Source: Cheiracanthium punctorium (Eukaryota; Arthropoda; Arachnida; Araneae; Cheiracanthiidae). From it: a stretch of 64,000 bases of DNA. The stretch lies in NCBI GenBank assembly GCA_038373885.1, contig JAWZYV010013157.1, positions 81,220 to 145,219 of the forward strand, read 5' to 3'. The notes beneath the pieces are model-generated. The model was not told the origin of the DNA. It searched no databases and was given only the letters and a program-made list of their open reading frames with translations. The translations under genes were made by a program, and so were the position numbers. This document shows positions 13,319 to 24,214 of this stretch, one piece after another (the first letter of the stretch is position 1; each line of letters begins with the position of its first letter).

Positions 13319-14072
13319 CTGCATTCGTAAACGACAAACTCGTTGCACGAGTTTTCGTAAGAAAACTGGAATGCGTGTGTTTAGTGCTGTCAGTGGTTAT
13401 CAGTTTCTTTTGACTTTACGAACAACTTCAATTTATTTAGTTTCGTCGCCTAGGAGAAGAGTTTGTTTACAATTCGCGAATGCGTTAATTTTGCTGAGGA
13501 GAGTTTTTAGTACATACTCAATATAAAATCAACAGGATTTTTAAAAGAAAGGGTGGCTATAATTGAAGTGCACCGATCAAAATTTAGAAATTTCAACTTC
13601 CTTTTTTCAAAAGTATTTAGCAAGAGAAGTTCAAATTTCGCAAATAACGGTTTTAATCAACTTCAATCTCAATACTAAAATATGCATTTTTGAATTTACG
13701 AAAATGAAAAATAGAAGAAAATGATTACCTCTGAAAAATTATGTGCCTTCGTAGCATTTTCTAACGTACGCATGAATTTCCTCTTAGAAAAAATAATATT
13801 TGCAGCTTTAGGAAACGTAAAATACTTTTCACAACAACATACTTTTCCATAACAACGGACGCCATTCGAAAACAGCAACAACGTGCAGCAAGTGTATCTT
13901 CTAAACACCGTAACAAACCTGATCCGCTTTCAGTTTACTTCGTTTGAAACTAATCGCACTCAGTTTTTAATACGAACGCTCTAGTTTTTAAACTGAATGC
14001 ACTCAGTTTCCTTAGACAGCTTAGACAGAAACTCGTTGAACGAGTGCAACTCGTTTGGCGTTACGAAAGCGG
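13319..14072. mobile_element. TIR element of about 754 bp, family unknown
   Basis: The left end CTGCATTCGTAAACGACAAA and the complement of the right end, CCGCTTTCGTAACGCCAAAC, are similar. Each is followed by a small palindrome, AACTCGTTGCACGAGTT at the left and its relative at the right. The interior is satellite-free and AT-rich. No clear target duplication is visible. A copy of its right end plus the next satellite unit occurs at 16,198-16,420. Confidence 0.75.
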
Positions 14073-14965
14073 CCGGAGTTTAAGAAAAAAATTACATGGT
14101 AGCTCCTTGCATTTTAACGCAGATGCTGCAGAAAGGGCGCTCCCTGCAATCGAATTGAAAAAAATATTTTAATCCCAGCCAAAAGCCAGAAACAACAGCT
14201 TAAGAACCAGGCAAAATTATACAGCGAAATGGACACACGCTGCATTCGAACCCATCCTTGAGACGAAAACAGCAGTTTAAGAACATATTTTGGGAAAAAC
14301 CTTTTTAAATGGAGACCATTACCTCCTGGAATCCAATTTAAGAAAATAATATACTGCGAAATAGATGCACAGTGCATTCGAACTCAATCTTAAGAAGAAA
14401 ACAACGATTTAAGAACACGGCCATGGAAAACTGGGAAATGGAAGCACACTGCATTTTAACGTAGCCTTAAGAAAATAACGGTTCAAGAACACAGATTTGG
14501 AAATCCTTTCTAGATTGACGCCCTTGCATTCGAATTTAAGAGAAGACTTTCATCTCAGACTAAATCTAAACACAACGGTTTAAGAACCTAGCCTAAATAC
14601 CCCCAAAAAAGTTTAAGAACACGGCCATAGAACAATGCGAAATTACAGACCAACCTTCAGACAGAAACAGCTTTTAAAGAACGCATGTCTGGAAAGCCTT
14701 TCTGGATTGACGGCCCTTCATTCGAACTAAAGAAACGGTTTTCAACCCAGGGGAAACACAGAAAGGACGGTTTAAGAACACGGCCAGAATACCGCGAAAT
14801 GGACGCACGCGACAATCGAACCTAATCTTAAGACGAAAACAACGGTTTAAGAATACAGTTCTTTAAATGGACCCCCTCCCCTGGAATCGAATTTAATAAA
14901 AGAATTTCATCCTAGCCTTAACTGAAAAACGGCGGTTTAAGAACACGGGCATATAACACGTCTAA

Positions 14966-15194
14966 GGGCGAGATTCAAGTGAAACGCGCGCGATCGAGTT
15001 CGAATCGAACGTTTTTCAGTCCCCAGTTCCCAGTTCAGTCCCCAGAATGCTTCCAATGAACAAACCTATCGCGCAGTCACGTGATCAAAACACGATTGTT
15101 TTGTTTCAGTTGAATAAGAAACATTGATATCTTTCGAAGTTTCCCCTGTTCGATGCGGAAAACGTTCGAATTGTGTTTCACTTGAATCTCGACC
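14966..15194. mobile_element. PIF/Harbinger-like MITE, 229 bp
   Basis: The ends are GGGCGAGATTCAAGTGAAAC and the complement of GTTTCACTTGAATCTCGACC, which match at all but one of 20 positions. The flanking 3-bp TAA at 14,963-14,965 and 15,195-15,197 is a target duplication of the TWA type used by PIF/Harbinger. Inner AACGTTTT/AAAACGTT words extend the inverted repeat. No transposase. Confidence 0.88.
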
Positions 15195-16197
15195 TAAATA
15201 AGGGACGGTTCATTTGAACCCAACCTTAAGGGGAAAATAACGGTTTAAGAACGCGTTATCAGTTTAAGATTGAAAGGTGAACGCACCCTGTACTCCATTC
15301 AGAATTCGAAAACCACATCAAGACAAAAATAATTTAAGAATAAGGCCATGGAATATTGCTAAACGGATGTATGCAGCATTCGAGCACAGCCTTGAGACGA
15401 AAACGACATAAGTTTCGAAAACTTTTCTAAATGAACCACCCTCACTTGGAATCGAATTTAAGAAAAGAATTTCAAACCAGCCTAAAACGAAAATCTACGT
15501 TTTAAGAACAAGGCCATAGAATATTTCAAAATAGCTGGACGCTTCATTCGAACCAAACCTTACAAGAAAACAATAGTTTAAGAACACAGGATTGGAGTTC
15601 CTTTCTATATTGACGCCCCCTGCATTCCATTTAGAGAAAAGAATTTTTCTCCAGCCGAAACCCAAACACATAAGTTTAAGAACACAGTTTCAGAGAACAT
15701 TTTCATGGGCGCTCCCGGCATTTTAATCTAGAATGCAACCGAAAACGGTTTAAGAACATGGTCACAGTTTAAGAATTCCGGAAGAATCCACCCTGTATTC
15801 CAATGAAAAGTTAATTCGAAAACTTCCCCAAGTGAAAAGAACAGTTTAACAACAGGGCCATAGAATACTTTTCAAAAGGCGCACGCTGCAATTGAACCAA
15901 ACCTTTTGATGAAATTAACGGTTTAAGAACACAGCTTTGGAAAACACTTTCTGGATGAACCCCCCCAGCATTCGAATTAAAGAAAAGAATTCAATCCCGG
16001 CCTAAAGAGATAAAGTACGGTTTAAGGACATGGCCATAAAATACCTCGAAATGGACCCACGCTACATTCTCACCCAACTTTGATACGAAAATAGCGGTTT
16101 AAGAACAGAGGTTTGGAAAGAACTTTCTAGATGAACGCTCTTGTAATTCCAATTAAAGAAAATAATTTCATATCGGTCGAAAATAATTACATATTGG

Positions 16198-16420
16198 TAC
16201 TAATCGCATTCAGTTTTTTATACGAACGCTCTAGTTTTTAAACTGGATGCACGCCGTTTCCTTTACGAACACGTTAGATAGAAACTCGTTGAACGAGTGC
16301 AACTCGTTAGGCGCTTACGAAAGCGGCCGGAGTTTAAGAAAAAAATCACATAGTAGCTTCTTGCACTCAGATGCTGCGGAAAGGGCACTCCCTGCAATCG
16401 AATTGAAAAAAAATATTTTC
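16198..16420. repeat. Second copy of a ~2.25-kb satellite segment carrying a TE end
   Basis: The sequence from CGAACGCTCTAGTTTTTAAA to GCGGCCGGAGTTTAAGAAAA, with the following unit, repeats 13,950-14,160. It includes the right end of the TIR element at 13,319 and the satellite unit after it. Because both are copied together, this part of the array was duplicated after the element had inserted. Confidence 0.8.
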
Positions 16421-16498
16421 ATCTCAGCCAAAAGCCAGAAACAACAGCTAAAAACCACGGTTTAAGAACAGGGTATAGTAAAATACTACATGGACGCT

Positions 16499-16766
16499 TC
16501 ACCATGGCACAGTGGTTAAGTCACTGGAAATGGCTGACGGGGGAAGTGGTACGGTCCTGTGTTCGGGTCCCATCGCTCATCCGTCAACCTAACCGTTCGG
16601 ATTTTTCTGTGGTTTTCTCCGAAACTTAGCGTAAATACGGGTTAGGACCCCTAAGAAAGACCCTCACGGAGGGCACCCCTCCACTTGTGTTGTTCTTTTG
16701 ACGTGGATTTATAAGCGGGCTTCGCACGAAGCACACAATTCCGATATTCATGCTCACAATAAGAAA
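16499..16766 (+). mobile_element. Full-length tRNA-derived SINE, 268 bp
   Basis: The flanks ATGGACGCT (16,490-16,498) and ATGGGCGCT (16,767-16,775) form a 9-bp duplication with one mismatch. The A box is TGGCACAGTGGTTAAG and the B box is TGTTCGGGTCCC. The body matches the 5892 copy (GGTTAGGACCC, GATTTATAAGCGGGCTTCG, GAAGCACACA). The tail is short: CACAATAAGAA. Confidence 0.9.
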
Positions 16767-17255
16767 ATGGGCGCTCCCTGCACTCTAATACAACGTGAAG
16801 CCTAAAACAATGGTTTAAGAACACTTTAAGTTTAACACTTCCTGTATTGCATTTAGAATTTGAAAACTGCTTCAAGACAAAAACATAGGTATAAGAACAA
16901 GGCCGTGGAATACCAGGAAAACGACGCACGCTGCATTTTAACCCAAGCGTAAGACGAAAACAACGGTTTAAGAATACGGTCATAGTTTAACACATCCTGG
17001 TGTACGCACCCTTTATTCCATCGAGAACTCGAAAACTACCTTACTACAAAAACAAGGATTTCAGAACACGGCCATGGAATATGGCGAAATGGACTCACGC
17101 TACATTCGATCTCAACATTTAGACGAAAACAACGGCTTAAGAACACAGGTTTGGAAAACATTTCTAGATGGACGCCTCCTGCATATGAATTAAAGAAAAG
17201 AATTTTAATCCAGCCTTAAGGCAGAGCCCGAGAACAAGGGCTTAAGAAGACTGTT

Positions 17256-18040
17256 GTTGTATAACAGTTCTAGTTTGATGGCCCCTATGTTTGAGTGAGA
17301 AGAGAGTTTGAAACCAGACTCATTCAGAAATAATAATAAAAATCCAGAAATAAGACCTAAAAGCAAGTTTTCAAAACTGAATCAATCTGGGCGATATCTA
17401 AATTTTTTGCTAGAAATTGCTAAATTCTATAGCACTATTGCAGTATTGTTTTCTTTCAAATGACATAAGTCGAGATCCCGTTCCTGCACTGCTCCCCCCC
17501 CACCCCCTCTCTGAAAGGCGACGTTCAAAATGCCTGAAACTGATTTTTAGTTGTTCGGGAGTGCTATATTTCACTGGAAGAATTTTAAGGATATCGCTTT
17601 TTTGTTTCTGTGAGATCAGGCGGGACATATGAAAAGATTGTTCCCACCCCCTTCCCCCCTACAACCCATAGGATAAGTCTTTTAGGAAATGTTCTCAAAC
17701 CTAGCACCTGTGTGTATAAAATCACGTTGATGCCCAAATTTCCCATGATTAGTTTCCCTTTTTTGGCAAAACGAAATGTTGACTTAACGGAAAAAAGACA
17801 TCACTTTGTGGTGTCCGAATGGTAATATCACCTTTTTTATTTATTTTTTTTTACTCGATAAGTGATGCTTGTGCGTTACTCGAATCTTTGATTGATGGAT
17901 TACACTTGATGTAACTAAGTTACAGAGGCCAGAAAATAACATCACACAAAAATGATCGCCATGTCTCGAGGAATAGGTGTATAAGATAACAGTAAATAAA
18001 TAAAGAATATTGAGAAAGCACACACACACAGAAATAAGAA
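17256..18040. other. Unassigned sequence between satellite and inverted pair
   Basis: The satellite words stop here. The stretch has pyrimidine-rich islands such as CTCCCCCCCCACCCC near 17,495 and a T-rich run near 17,835. The frames at 17,410-17,825 overlap on both strands and look like chance. I see nothing else. Confidence 0.5.
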
Positions 18041-18177
18041 GTGCATTTACGTTTCGAATATTCCCACCCTTCTTCAGCAGTAAAAGGACCAGTCACTCAG
18101 TTCTCGCTTCCAGCCTAGTTGGAGATTTCACTGCTGAAGAAGGCTAAGTCTTACGTCACACTCGAAACGTAAAGCAC
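18041..18177. mobile_element. Inverted pair with CTGAAGA..CGAAACGT motifs, possibly Penelope-like
   Basis: The left arm on the minus strand reads ACTGCTGAAGAAGG then TTCGAAACGTAAATGCAC. The right arm on the plus strand reads ACTGCTGAAGAAGG (18,130-18,143) then TCGAAACGTAAAGCAC (18,162-18,177). The arms are about 50 bp apart. CTGAAGA followed by GAAAC resembles the core of the hammerhead ribozymes known from Penelope-like retroelements. A paired stem II is not evident in either arm, so activity is doubtful. Confidence 0.5.
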
Positions 18178-18257
18178 CTTTTAACAAAATCCTTACAACC
18201 TTTTGACTACTTCATTATAGATTCAAAACACCACCCCCCTCCTTGCCCTGTCCCCAA

Positions 18258-18585
18258 CAGCGAAGCAGGGCGAGAGGGAGTCCAGCTGCGCACGTGCACA
18301 AAATTGGAACCACCACCGAATGGGGGTCGGGTGTTGCTAGACATGGCCCGTCTCCGACACCAAGCCTCGGCACTCGGATGCGCACGTGACCGCAGCAGTC
18401 CCGCGCTCGAAGGAAGCGGGCGAATCTACGAGGTCCACCGGAATACAGCGCCGCTCAGCTGGCTTGCTTGGGTTGCCTTAAGCCCGGGTGGCAAGTGCTT
18501 GAGATTTCGTGCTTACATATGCAGGTGGTGGGAGCTTCGCGATTCTTTTTTTAGACTTCTGTTTAGAGAAAGTTGTGCTGGCGGC
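18258..18585 (+). repeat. GC-rich dispersed repeat, copy A
   Basis: This stretch is far richer in GC than its surroundings. It aligns through about 320 bp with the minus strand of 46,645-46,972. Shared words include AGCTGCGCACGTGCAC, GCGCTCGAAGGA, AGTGCTTGAGATTTCGT and TTCTGTTTAGAGAAA. A 130-codon plus-strand frame (18,304-18,696) crosses it. In the frame that matches copy B, this copy has an in-frame TAG at the position of a glutamate codon, so the long frame is probably not a gene. Origin unknown: a retroelement part or a pseudo-exon are both possible. Confidence 0.7.
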
Positions 18586-18702
18586 TCGTGGCTTAAGCCC
18601 CTTGAGTACACTGCACGACTCTGCTGCGTCGTGCACTTGCTTTGTCCAAGTACTCTATTGGCTCAACTAGTTCAAGAAACGTTCAAAGCACGTTGAATTG
18701 AC

Positions 18703-18762
18703 GTTCAAAAGACGCGTTTTTAACGTTTTTTGAACGAGCTGTGCAAAAGGCGTCTTTTGAAC
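18703..18762. repeat. 13-bp perfect inverted repeat in GTTCAAAAGACGC-rich DNA
   Basis: GTTCAAAAGACGC (18,703-18,715) is complementary to GCGTCTTTTGAAC (18,750-18,762). Extra ACGTTCAAA and AACGTT words lie between and before the arms. This may be a terminal end of an older element. Confidence 0.75.
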
Positions 18763-19874
18763 TAGGTGTGCTTCTAGGGATAGCGGGTGACGAGTGCGTT
18801 TAGTTAAACTAGGGCAAAATTAAACATTCGCGTTCTTGCTCGTGGCAAGAATGACTTATAGCTGTTGAGTTTGTTGAGTCAGGGTGTCCAATTTAGGTCC
18901 ATTTTTGGCTAGACCTGGCCTCCGCTAGAAATGCAGAAACTTCTTGAAATAAATCTGTACCCAAGGGGCTAGGAGAGCAGGTGAAGCAAATTCGCAATTT
19001 GGTTGTTACATACCAAGGAAAAAAAAGCAAATTTGAGTAAAAGGGTTTTGTTAAAAATTAAAAATGATTTGGCGGAATACCGATAACTAACTGACATCTG
19101 AATTAGGGAAGAAGAAAACTAAGGGTTTAGGTGATATTAGTGGTAGTAGTGCTTCACCATGCTCACGTGACGAGCCGCCCATGAAAAATTGTGAATTTAT
19201 TAAACTCATTTTCAGACTTTTCCCGGAGTTTTCATGTCTATTGATGAAAATGTTAGCATGCCTAAAAAGTGAGGAAAGCGAGCAAAAATTTAATTTCTAA
19301 AACATGTTTATTTAATCAACATTATACAAGTACCTTTTTCAAGTACAAGTACCTTTGCCTATGTATCATCAACATCCAAAGTGGAATGATGCCGAATCGA
19401 AAGTTAAAGGATCGAAAAATTCGTTGCGTCGAGTGAGGAGTATGACCTATTGCTTGCAGCGGAGGATGAAGGGCCGCCGACGCGGATTTTGTGGCCGTTT
19501 CGCTACATCTCATAATGTCGGTTTTTAACATAAATTTTGACTCAGAGAAGCTGGAACGTTCTTGTTTCAATCGTCCCCACTCGTCAAGTTCTATTGATTG
19601 TGTACATTTGTTTTGTGCACGTTTGTTTTGTGCTTTTCGTTTCACAGACCTATCATTAATAAAATTCATATAAAAGAGTTATTATTTATTGGCTTCATTT
19701 CTTTCCTGGACCCGATGAAACTCAAAGAAAATAGGACTCGTTATGTACACGTGTTCACCTAAAACGCACAGGCGTGTCCACGACTAAACCGAACTCAGTT
19801 TTTTCTCCCTTTCAAGGAGATAGGGTGTGGGGGAGGGGCCTGTTTACATATTCTGAGGTCTGGTTGTTTTGATA
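18763..19874. other. Unassigned stretch, no supported gene
   Basis: Open frames of 60 to 115 codons overlap on both strands at 19,322-19,673, and none resembles a protein I know. An AATAAA at about 19,658 follows the plus-strand frames. Tandem TTGTTTTGTGC words lie at 19,609-19,635. Nothing here is strong enough to call. Confidence 0.4.
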
Positions 19875-20180
19875 AGTAGTACCCTGTACTTGGAGGAGAA
19901 AATAATATGGAGGAGACATGAGGGGGAAAAAGTGAAGCCACAACTGTAACCGGTTTTTCCTGCGTCCACTACTTCTTCTATGGGGAGGAAATGAAATAAC
20001 TCTACACGTAGCTTTGGGAGGCGTGGCTCGGAGTTAAAGAGCCCTAGGATGGTATGCCAGATTTATCGAGCCACTCTCCCCACGGCTACGCGTACAGTTA
20101 CTTCATTTTCTCCCCATAGAAGAACTAGCGGATACTACTCCTTGTTAACTATTCGTTCCTCCAAGACCCTGTAGTACCAG
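19875..20180. repeat. Long imperfect palindrome, probable MITE
   Basis: The left arm at about 19,966-20,030 contains TTCTTCTATGGGGAGGAAAT and GTGGCTCG. The right arm at about 20,067-20,135 contains its complement, CGAGCCAC then ATTTTCTCCCCATAGAAGAA. The arms match along roughly 65 bp with scattered mismatches. A weaker outer match (CTTGGAGGA near 19,890 against TCCTCCAAG near 20,157) extends the structure to about 300 bp. A transcript would form a long hairpin. Confidence 0.8.
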
Positions 20181-21136
20181 AGAGGGGTGTGTACCGATAT
20201 CATCCGATTGCCGAAATTCATTTGCACTTTCAGCATTTTGCTTTGGCCCGGCCCAGTTTCTTGAAGCTTTTACGATTTTCATACATACGAATATATGTTG
20301 CAAAGGCTTGAAATGGGTTTGACGATTGTACAAGTTTTCACATCCTATTTCTGGAATTTGGGATTCTCTATAGCCTCAGCACAATTAAGTGTACAAAGAG
20401 AGGAAATCTTTATTGTTAAGGGGATTTTTCAAATAGATGCTCCAACGTAATTTTTCATAAAAACAAGAATGGATAAACTTTTTCTTTTATGTCCCAAATT
20501 ACATTATTTTATAAACGAAAGTGTGAAACTTTATGTAATATTAGGAACTTCTATTATCTAATGTTTTTGCATTACAAACATGTCATATTAAATTAATGCT
20601 TAAGTACAGGAAATTAAAGACCTCGCTGAGCATTCCCTTTAGATTTATGTCCCAGTAAGGAATTTTACTGATGGTACTTTGAACTCCCGCTGAGGCATAA
20701 AGGGTTAAACCCTATTTAATTTTAATGTTTTCATCACTTTATTTATTTATTTTTTATTTACCTATTTCTTTTCAATACTGAATTAATTACTTTTACAAAT
20801 TTATCAGAAATTTATGCACAGTGAGTCTACAAAAAATTATAGCATTCTAAATGCTCCCCGATTGCAAAAAGTTTGAGAATCACCGCACACTAAGAGCGTG
20901 ATCATCAGCAGCTGTAAAATGGGTCGAGCTCTTACTATTTCCTGCTTGGCCATACCAAAGTTTGTAACTGAATTGTTTCTAACTATCCTGTGAAAGTTTT
21001 GTAGACACTCTGTATTGTGACTGAAATGGATGAACGTCTCTAATAAAAGGCACTTTAAACTATGACTGTCCATGCAGACCGTCTTAAAACTTGGATATTT
21101 TTCATGCTTTTGTGAAAGAAGTATAAATGCTATGTA
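20181..21136. other. Unassigned AT-rich stretch
   Basis: Short frames only, T-rich runs near 20,745. I see no splice-framed open region or repeat. Confidence 0.4.
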
Positions 21137-21777
21137 GAGCTGCGGAAAAAAAAAGTCCCACTTGCTTTTTAATTCGCCGTCGTTCGTCGTACAGAAAAGT
21201 TATATATATACCATTCGTTTTCAAATAACGCATACTTTAATTTATTATTAATTTAATTTGCATACGGGGCTGTCTTCATATTTAATTCTGCATCAACTTC
21301 GTTTTTCTCAATGGCAATACTGTATTTTGACTTTTTTAAACGAAAGAAAACCTTCAAATTTCCCTAAATATAAATTTTCACCAATTTCCTAATATAATTT
21401 CTGGAGATATTTCGACTTATTTTTTACGCGATTTTAAGGGACTTTCTGCAAATTGAGAAAAGCTATTTGTAGTTCCGAAGTTTTCGCCTTTCATTCATTT
21501 CGCTCGCGAGAATTAAAAGAAATAAATATTATTTTCACGGAAAATACTTTTTCTAGTCTTAAATAATTTTGTACTAAGAATATCAGTCGTAGAATTTAGA
21601 ATATTTAGTCAATGATTCAAATGACCCGTGAGTCACTAACTTCCTAGGTTCGTACACATGATTTAAAGGAAAACTGCAAAAACACTACTCACGATTTTGA
21701 AAAACTTCCTAATTTTGAAATTGTTATTGAGTATTTCTCTTGAAGGTTCTCTTAGACAGGTGAAATGTTTCCAGGAG

Positions 21778-22254
21778 CATTAGCACACACAAGAGAGGGG
21801 TCCAGGGGGTCTGGACCCCTCCCATAAGAGCTAAAAACTTTACTTCGCAAAATCATCATGTAATTCTTGCCATTTTAACACACGTTCTATGTTACACGTT
21901 ACCAGGAAATTCTTGTTTTTACCAGTTAAGAAAAATTAATAAAAATCAATTGAAAACCATGCAAGAAAATTGAAGAGCGGAACAGTCTATAAAAAATGGT
22001 CACGATAAAACATTTTCTTCCGCATTTTTTCCAGTGGTTGACAGAACCGTTTCTTGATCGCCATCCGCCCACGGGCAAATTAAAAGAGGCAATCCTCTTT
22101 TGCAAAGCTTATTGTTAAATTTTTCTTCTACGCACCCTTAAATTTGGCTACCCACGTGCTTTGCACCATCTGCCCCCCCACACACAATATCAGTCGTGTT
22201 GGTTGGTGTCACGGGCTGGACCCCCTCCAAGAGAAAATCCTGTGTGCGCCACTA
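21778..22254. mobile_element. hAT-type MITE nested inside the TA-target element
   Basis: The flanks TCCAGGAG (21,770-21,777) and ACCAGGAG (22,255-22,262) form an 8-bp duplication with one mismatch. The left end CATTAGCACACACAAGAG resembles the complement of the right end, TAGTGGCGCACACAGGATTT. Inside both ends, GGGGTCCAG and CTGGACCCC words pair. The right end is the same family as the element at 45,268. Confidence 0.8.
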
Positions 22255-22541
22255 ACCAGGAGTGAAAGGCTCTGTTCTCTATTCTTCTGACTAAATCATG
22301 AATGTTACTCAGCTACGGTTGAACTTGAAGAATGGTTTCATGATTGAAAATTTATTTGTTTGAATTTCACGTAAAAAAAACGCAATTACTTTTTTTGCCG
22401 ACCCAATATTATCACTGTGATTGTTATTTCACATTCTTCATTTAAAATTATCGTCCGCAATGTGCAATATTTTTATAAAACTTTTGGCGGTATTTTAATT
22501 TATAGTCAGATGAAAATTTAGAGAGAAAAACGTAATTTTGT

Positions 22542-22724
22542 ATGTTTGAGTATGGGGAAGTTCAAAGACCTGATGTTTCCAATATTAAAAAATGTCAAAT
22601 TGTTAGTTTTTCAGAAATAGGACGTTGTTTTGGAAGACATACATCTACTGCATATAATTCTATACATGGAAAACATTTTATTTGGTGGGATATGGTAGCG
22701 GACGCAACAATAGACGCTTTATAG
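22542..22724 (+). pseudogene. Short open frame inside the TIR element, unassigned
   Basis: This 60-codon frame begins MFEYGEVQRPDVSNIKKCQI. After a TAG, the same frame continues with NLHQNVKSSDLFVSKFDSF and further residues to about 22,867. Its composition is more protein-like than nearby frames and it sits centrally in the element, so it could be a transposase remnant. I recognise no domain. Confidence 0.3.
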
Positions 22725-23705
22725 AATCTCCATCAAAATGTAAAATCCTCTGATTTATTTGTTTCAAAATTTGATAGTTTTAAAATACCGCTATCTTCTA
22801 CTGTTTTTGCTCAAAAAAATCTAATTTATGTTTATTTTACGCAATTAAAAAAATTTGTCACTTATTAAATTTATATATGATCCCTTAACTCATGAAAATA
22901 ACACATTTTATTTAATATAAATTAAACTACTGAACGTAAAAATTTGAAAGTTTGCACAGCCATGTAAAATCACTTTTTGCATCTATTTCAATACATATTT
23001 GTCTAGGTTGCTATTCATAATTTTTTTTAATATTAATTTAATAATTCATAATTCATATTAATATTTTATTAAAAACTGTAATAATAGTAAATTATGTTTG
23101 GGTCGTTTAGTTGTAATAGTACGTATAAAAGTCAGCTTCTTATTATCAATATTATATGATATATGAATTAAAGTATGAAAAAATATTTTAACATAGGGGG
23201 AGAGGGATTTTGGGTGCTCATAACTTACTCATTTTCAGTTCAAATTTATTGAAAATTGGTATCCTGGGTTAAAATGAGCTAAATTTTTGAAATATGAAGG
23301 GAAATCTAGAGGTTGCTATTGGGAAAAAAAAGTTGGGGCGAATTTTAATATCTAGATGGCCCCTTATGCAATTTTTATGCATCGCAAATTAAAGTGTACG
23401 TCAATCGTAAACGACTGGCATCTGTAACTGTGCTGTACGACGAACGATGGCCGAAAAAAGTACAAGTGGGACTTTTTTTTTCCGCAGCTGTACATCATTT
23501 TCCAATGGATGGGCATACTACTTTGAAAGAAAACTGTCATAAAAATCAGTTATTGCAAAAATTGGACCACTCATTATACTTATTATTATTTATCCCTCAT
23601 ATTTCCAATTTGATTATAGTAAATTTTGGAGTCAAGAACATGACTGTGTAAGAAATATACGGAAAAAGCAACTTTCAGGTATGAAACCGATCTAAATATG
23701 TAGAA

Positions 23706-24110
23706 ACTAGAAAATAAAGCCCGTTTTGTGGAGGGAATTACAACGAGAGCTAGAGGAAACATTTACACTCAATATATTTAATCTTCGTCCACCTAAAATA
23801 AAAAAATTCAATTTTTATTATATATTCTCAAATCGAAATTGCATTTTCTTCTGAAAACGTACGAAAACTTTCTGTATCCGAAAAATTTTGATTCGCTGCG
23901 AACATTCCTTCTTATATGAGTGCTTCAAGCAGACGAAATCATTTTATTTAGAAAAATAAGTGTTTAAAGAAAAATAACTCTAAAATCTAGAAAAAAAAGA
24001 TTTTAAACGAATCTTTTCGGTGTCATGGTGGTCAAAGCTCTATCTGGGAATGGTTACCCGGAATTGTCAGTGAGGGGATCAGCGTAACTATATGGTAGGA
24101 TAATCAATCG
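23706..24110 (+). mobile_element. ACTAG/GCCCGTT dispersed element, copy A
   Basis: Starts ACTAGAAAATAAAGCCCGTT and shares TTTAATCTTCGTCCACCTAAAAT with 53,668-53,690. It ends with GATCAGCGTAACTATATGG, found also near 43,637 and 54,321. It is shorter than the copy at 53,725, so it is internally deleted. No coding region. Confidence 0.75.
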
Positions 24111-24214
24111 TCTGAACTAGTGGTTCTTTCAGGCCTGTGAGCGAGCATTACATCCTGTACGGCAGTTGTCACGTTAACTAAATTTACCAATAATGCATAG
24201 CGCCACTTTTTTTG

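Larger units (their letters stand above)
1..17255. repeat. Large decayed satellite array, units of about 76 and 97 bp
   Basis: The word GGTTTAAGAACACGG and its variants recur with spacing that alternates between about 70-76 and 92-99 bp, averaging near 85 bp in the first 1.2 kb. Recurrent unit bodies contain CTGCATTCGAACCCAACCTT, GAATACTGCGAAATAGACGG or AGAATTTCATCCCAGCCTAA. Units are strongly diverged, so the array is old. Short open frames in both strands are by-products of the repeat and carry many frameshifts and stops. Plus-strand fragments resemble spaced zinc-finger pieces (see findings). The array stops near 17,255, where the unit words disappear. Seven kinds of mobile element interrupt it. 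Confidence 0.9.
21137..23490. mobile_element. TA-target TIR element, 2.35 kb, with a nested hAT
   Basis: The left end GAGCTGCGGAAAAAAAAAGT and the complement of the right end, CAGCTGCGGAAAAAAAAAGT, continue as matching CCCACTTG and CGTTCGTCGTACAG words for about 60 bp. The dinucleotide TA flanks both sides (21,135-21,136 and 23,491-23,492), as for Tc1/mariner-type elements. The interior is AT-rich and contains a 60-codon frame at 22,542-22,724. That frame continues past a TAG for some 45 more codons and has no recognisable DDE motif. Removing the nested element leaves about 1.87 kb. Confidence 0.8.

Noticed and set aside
1..17255. CRISPR array
   Set aside because: Units are contiguous and diverged with no unique spacers, and all context is eukaryotic.
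18304..18696. 130-codon plus-strand frame in GC-rich DNA
   Set aside because: It lies in a dispersed repeat, and the homologous sequence at 46.8 kb keeps a different frame. No start context or splice evidence.
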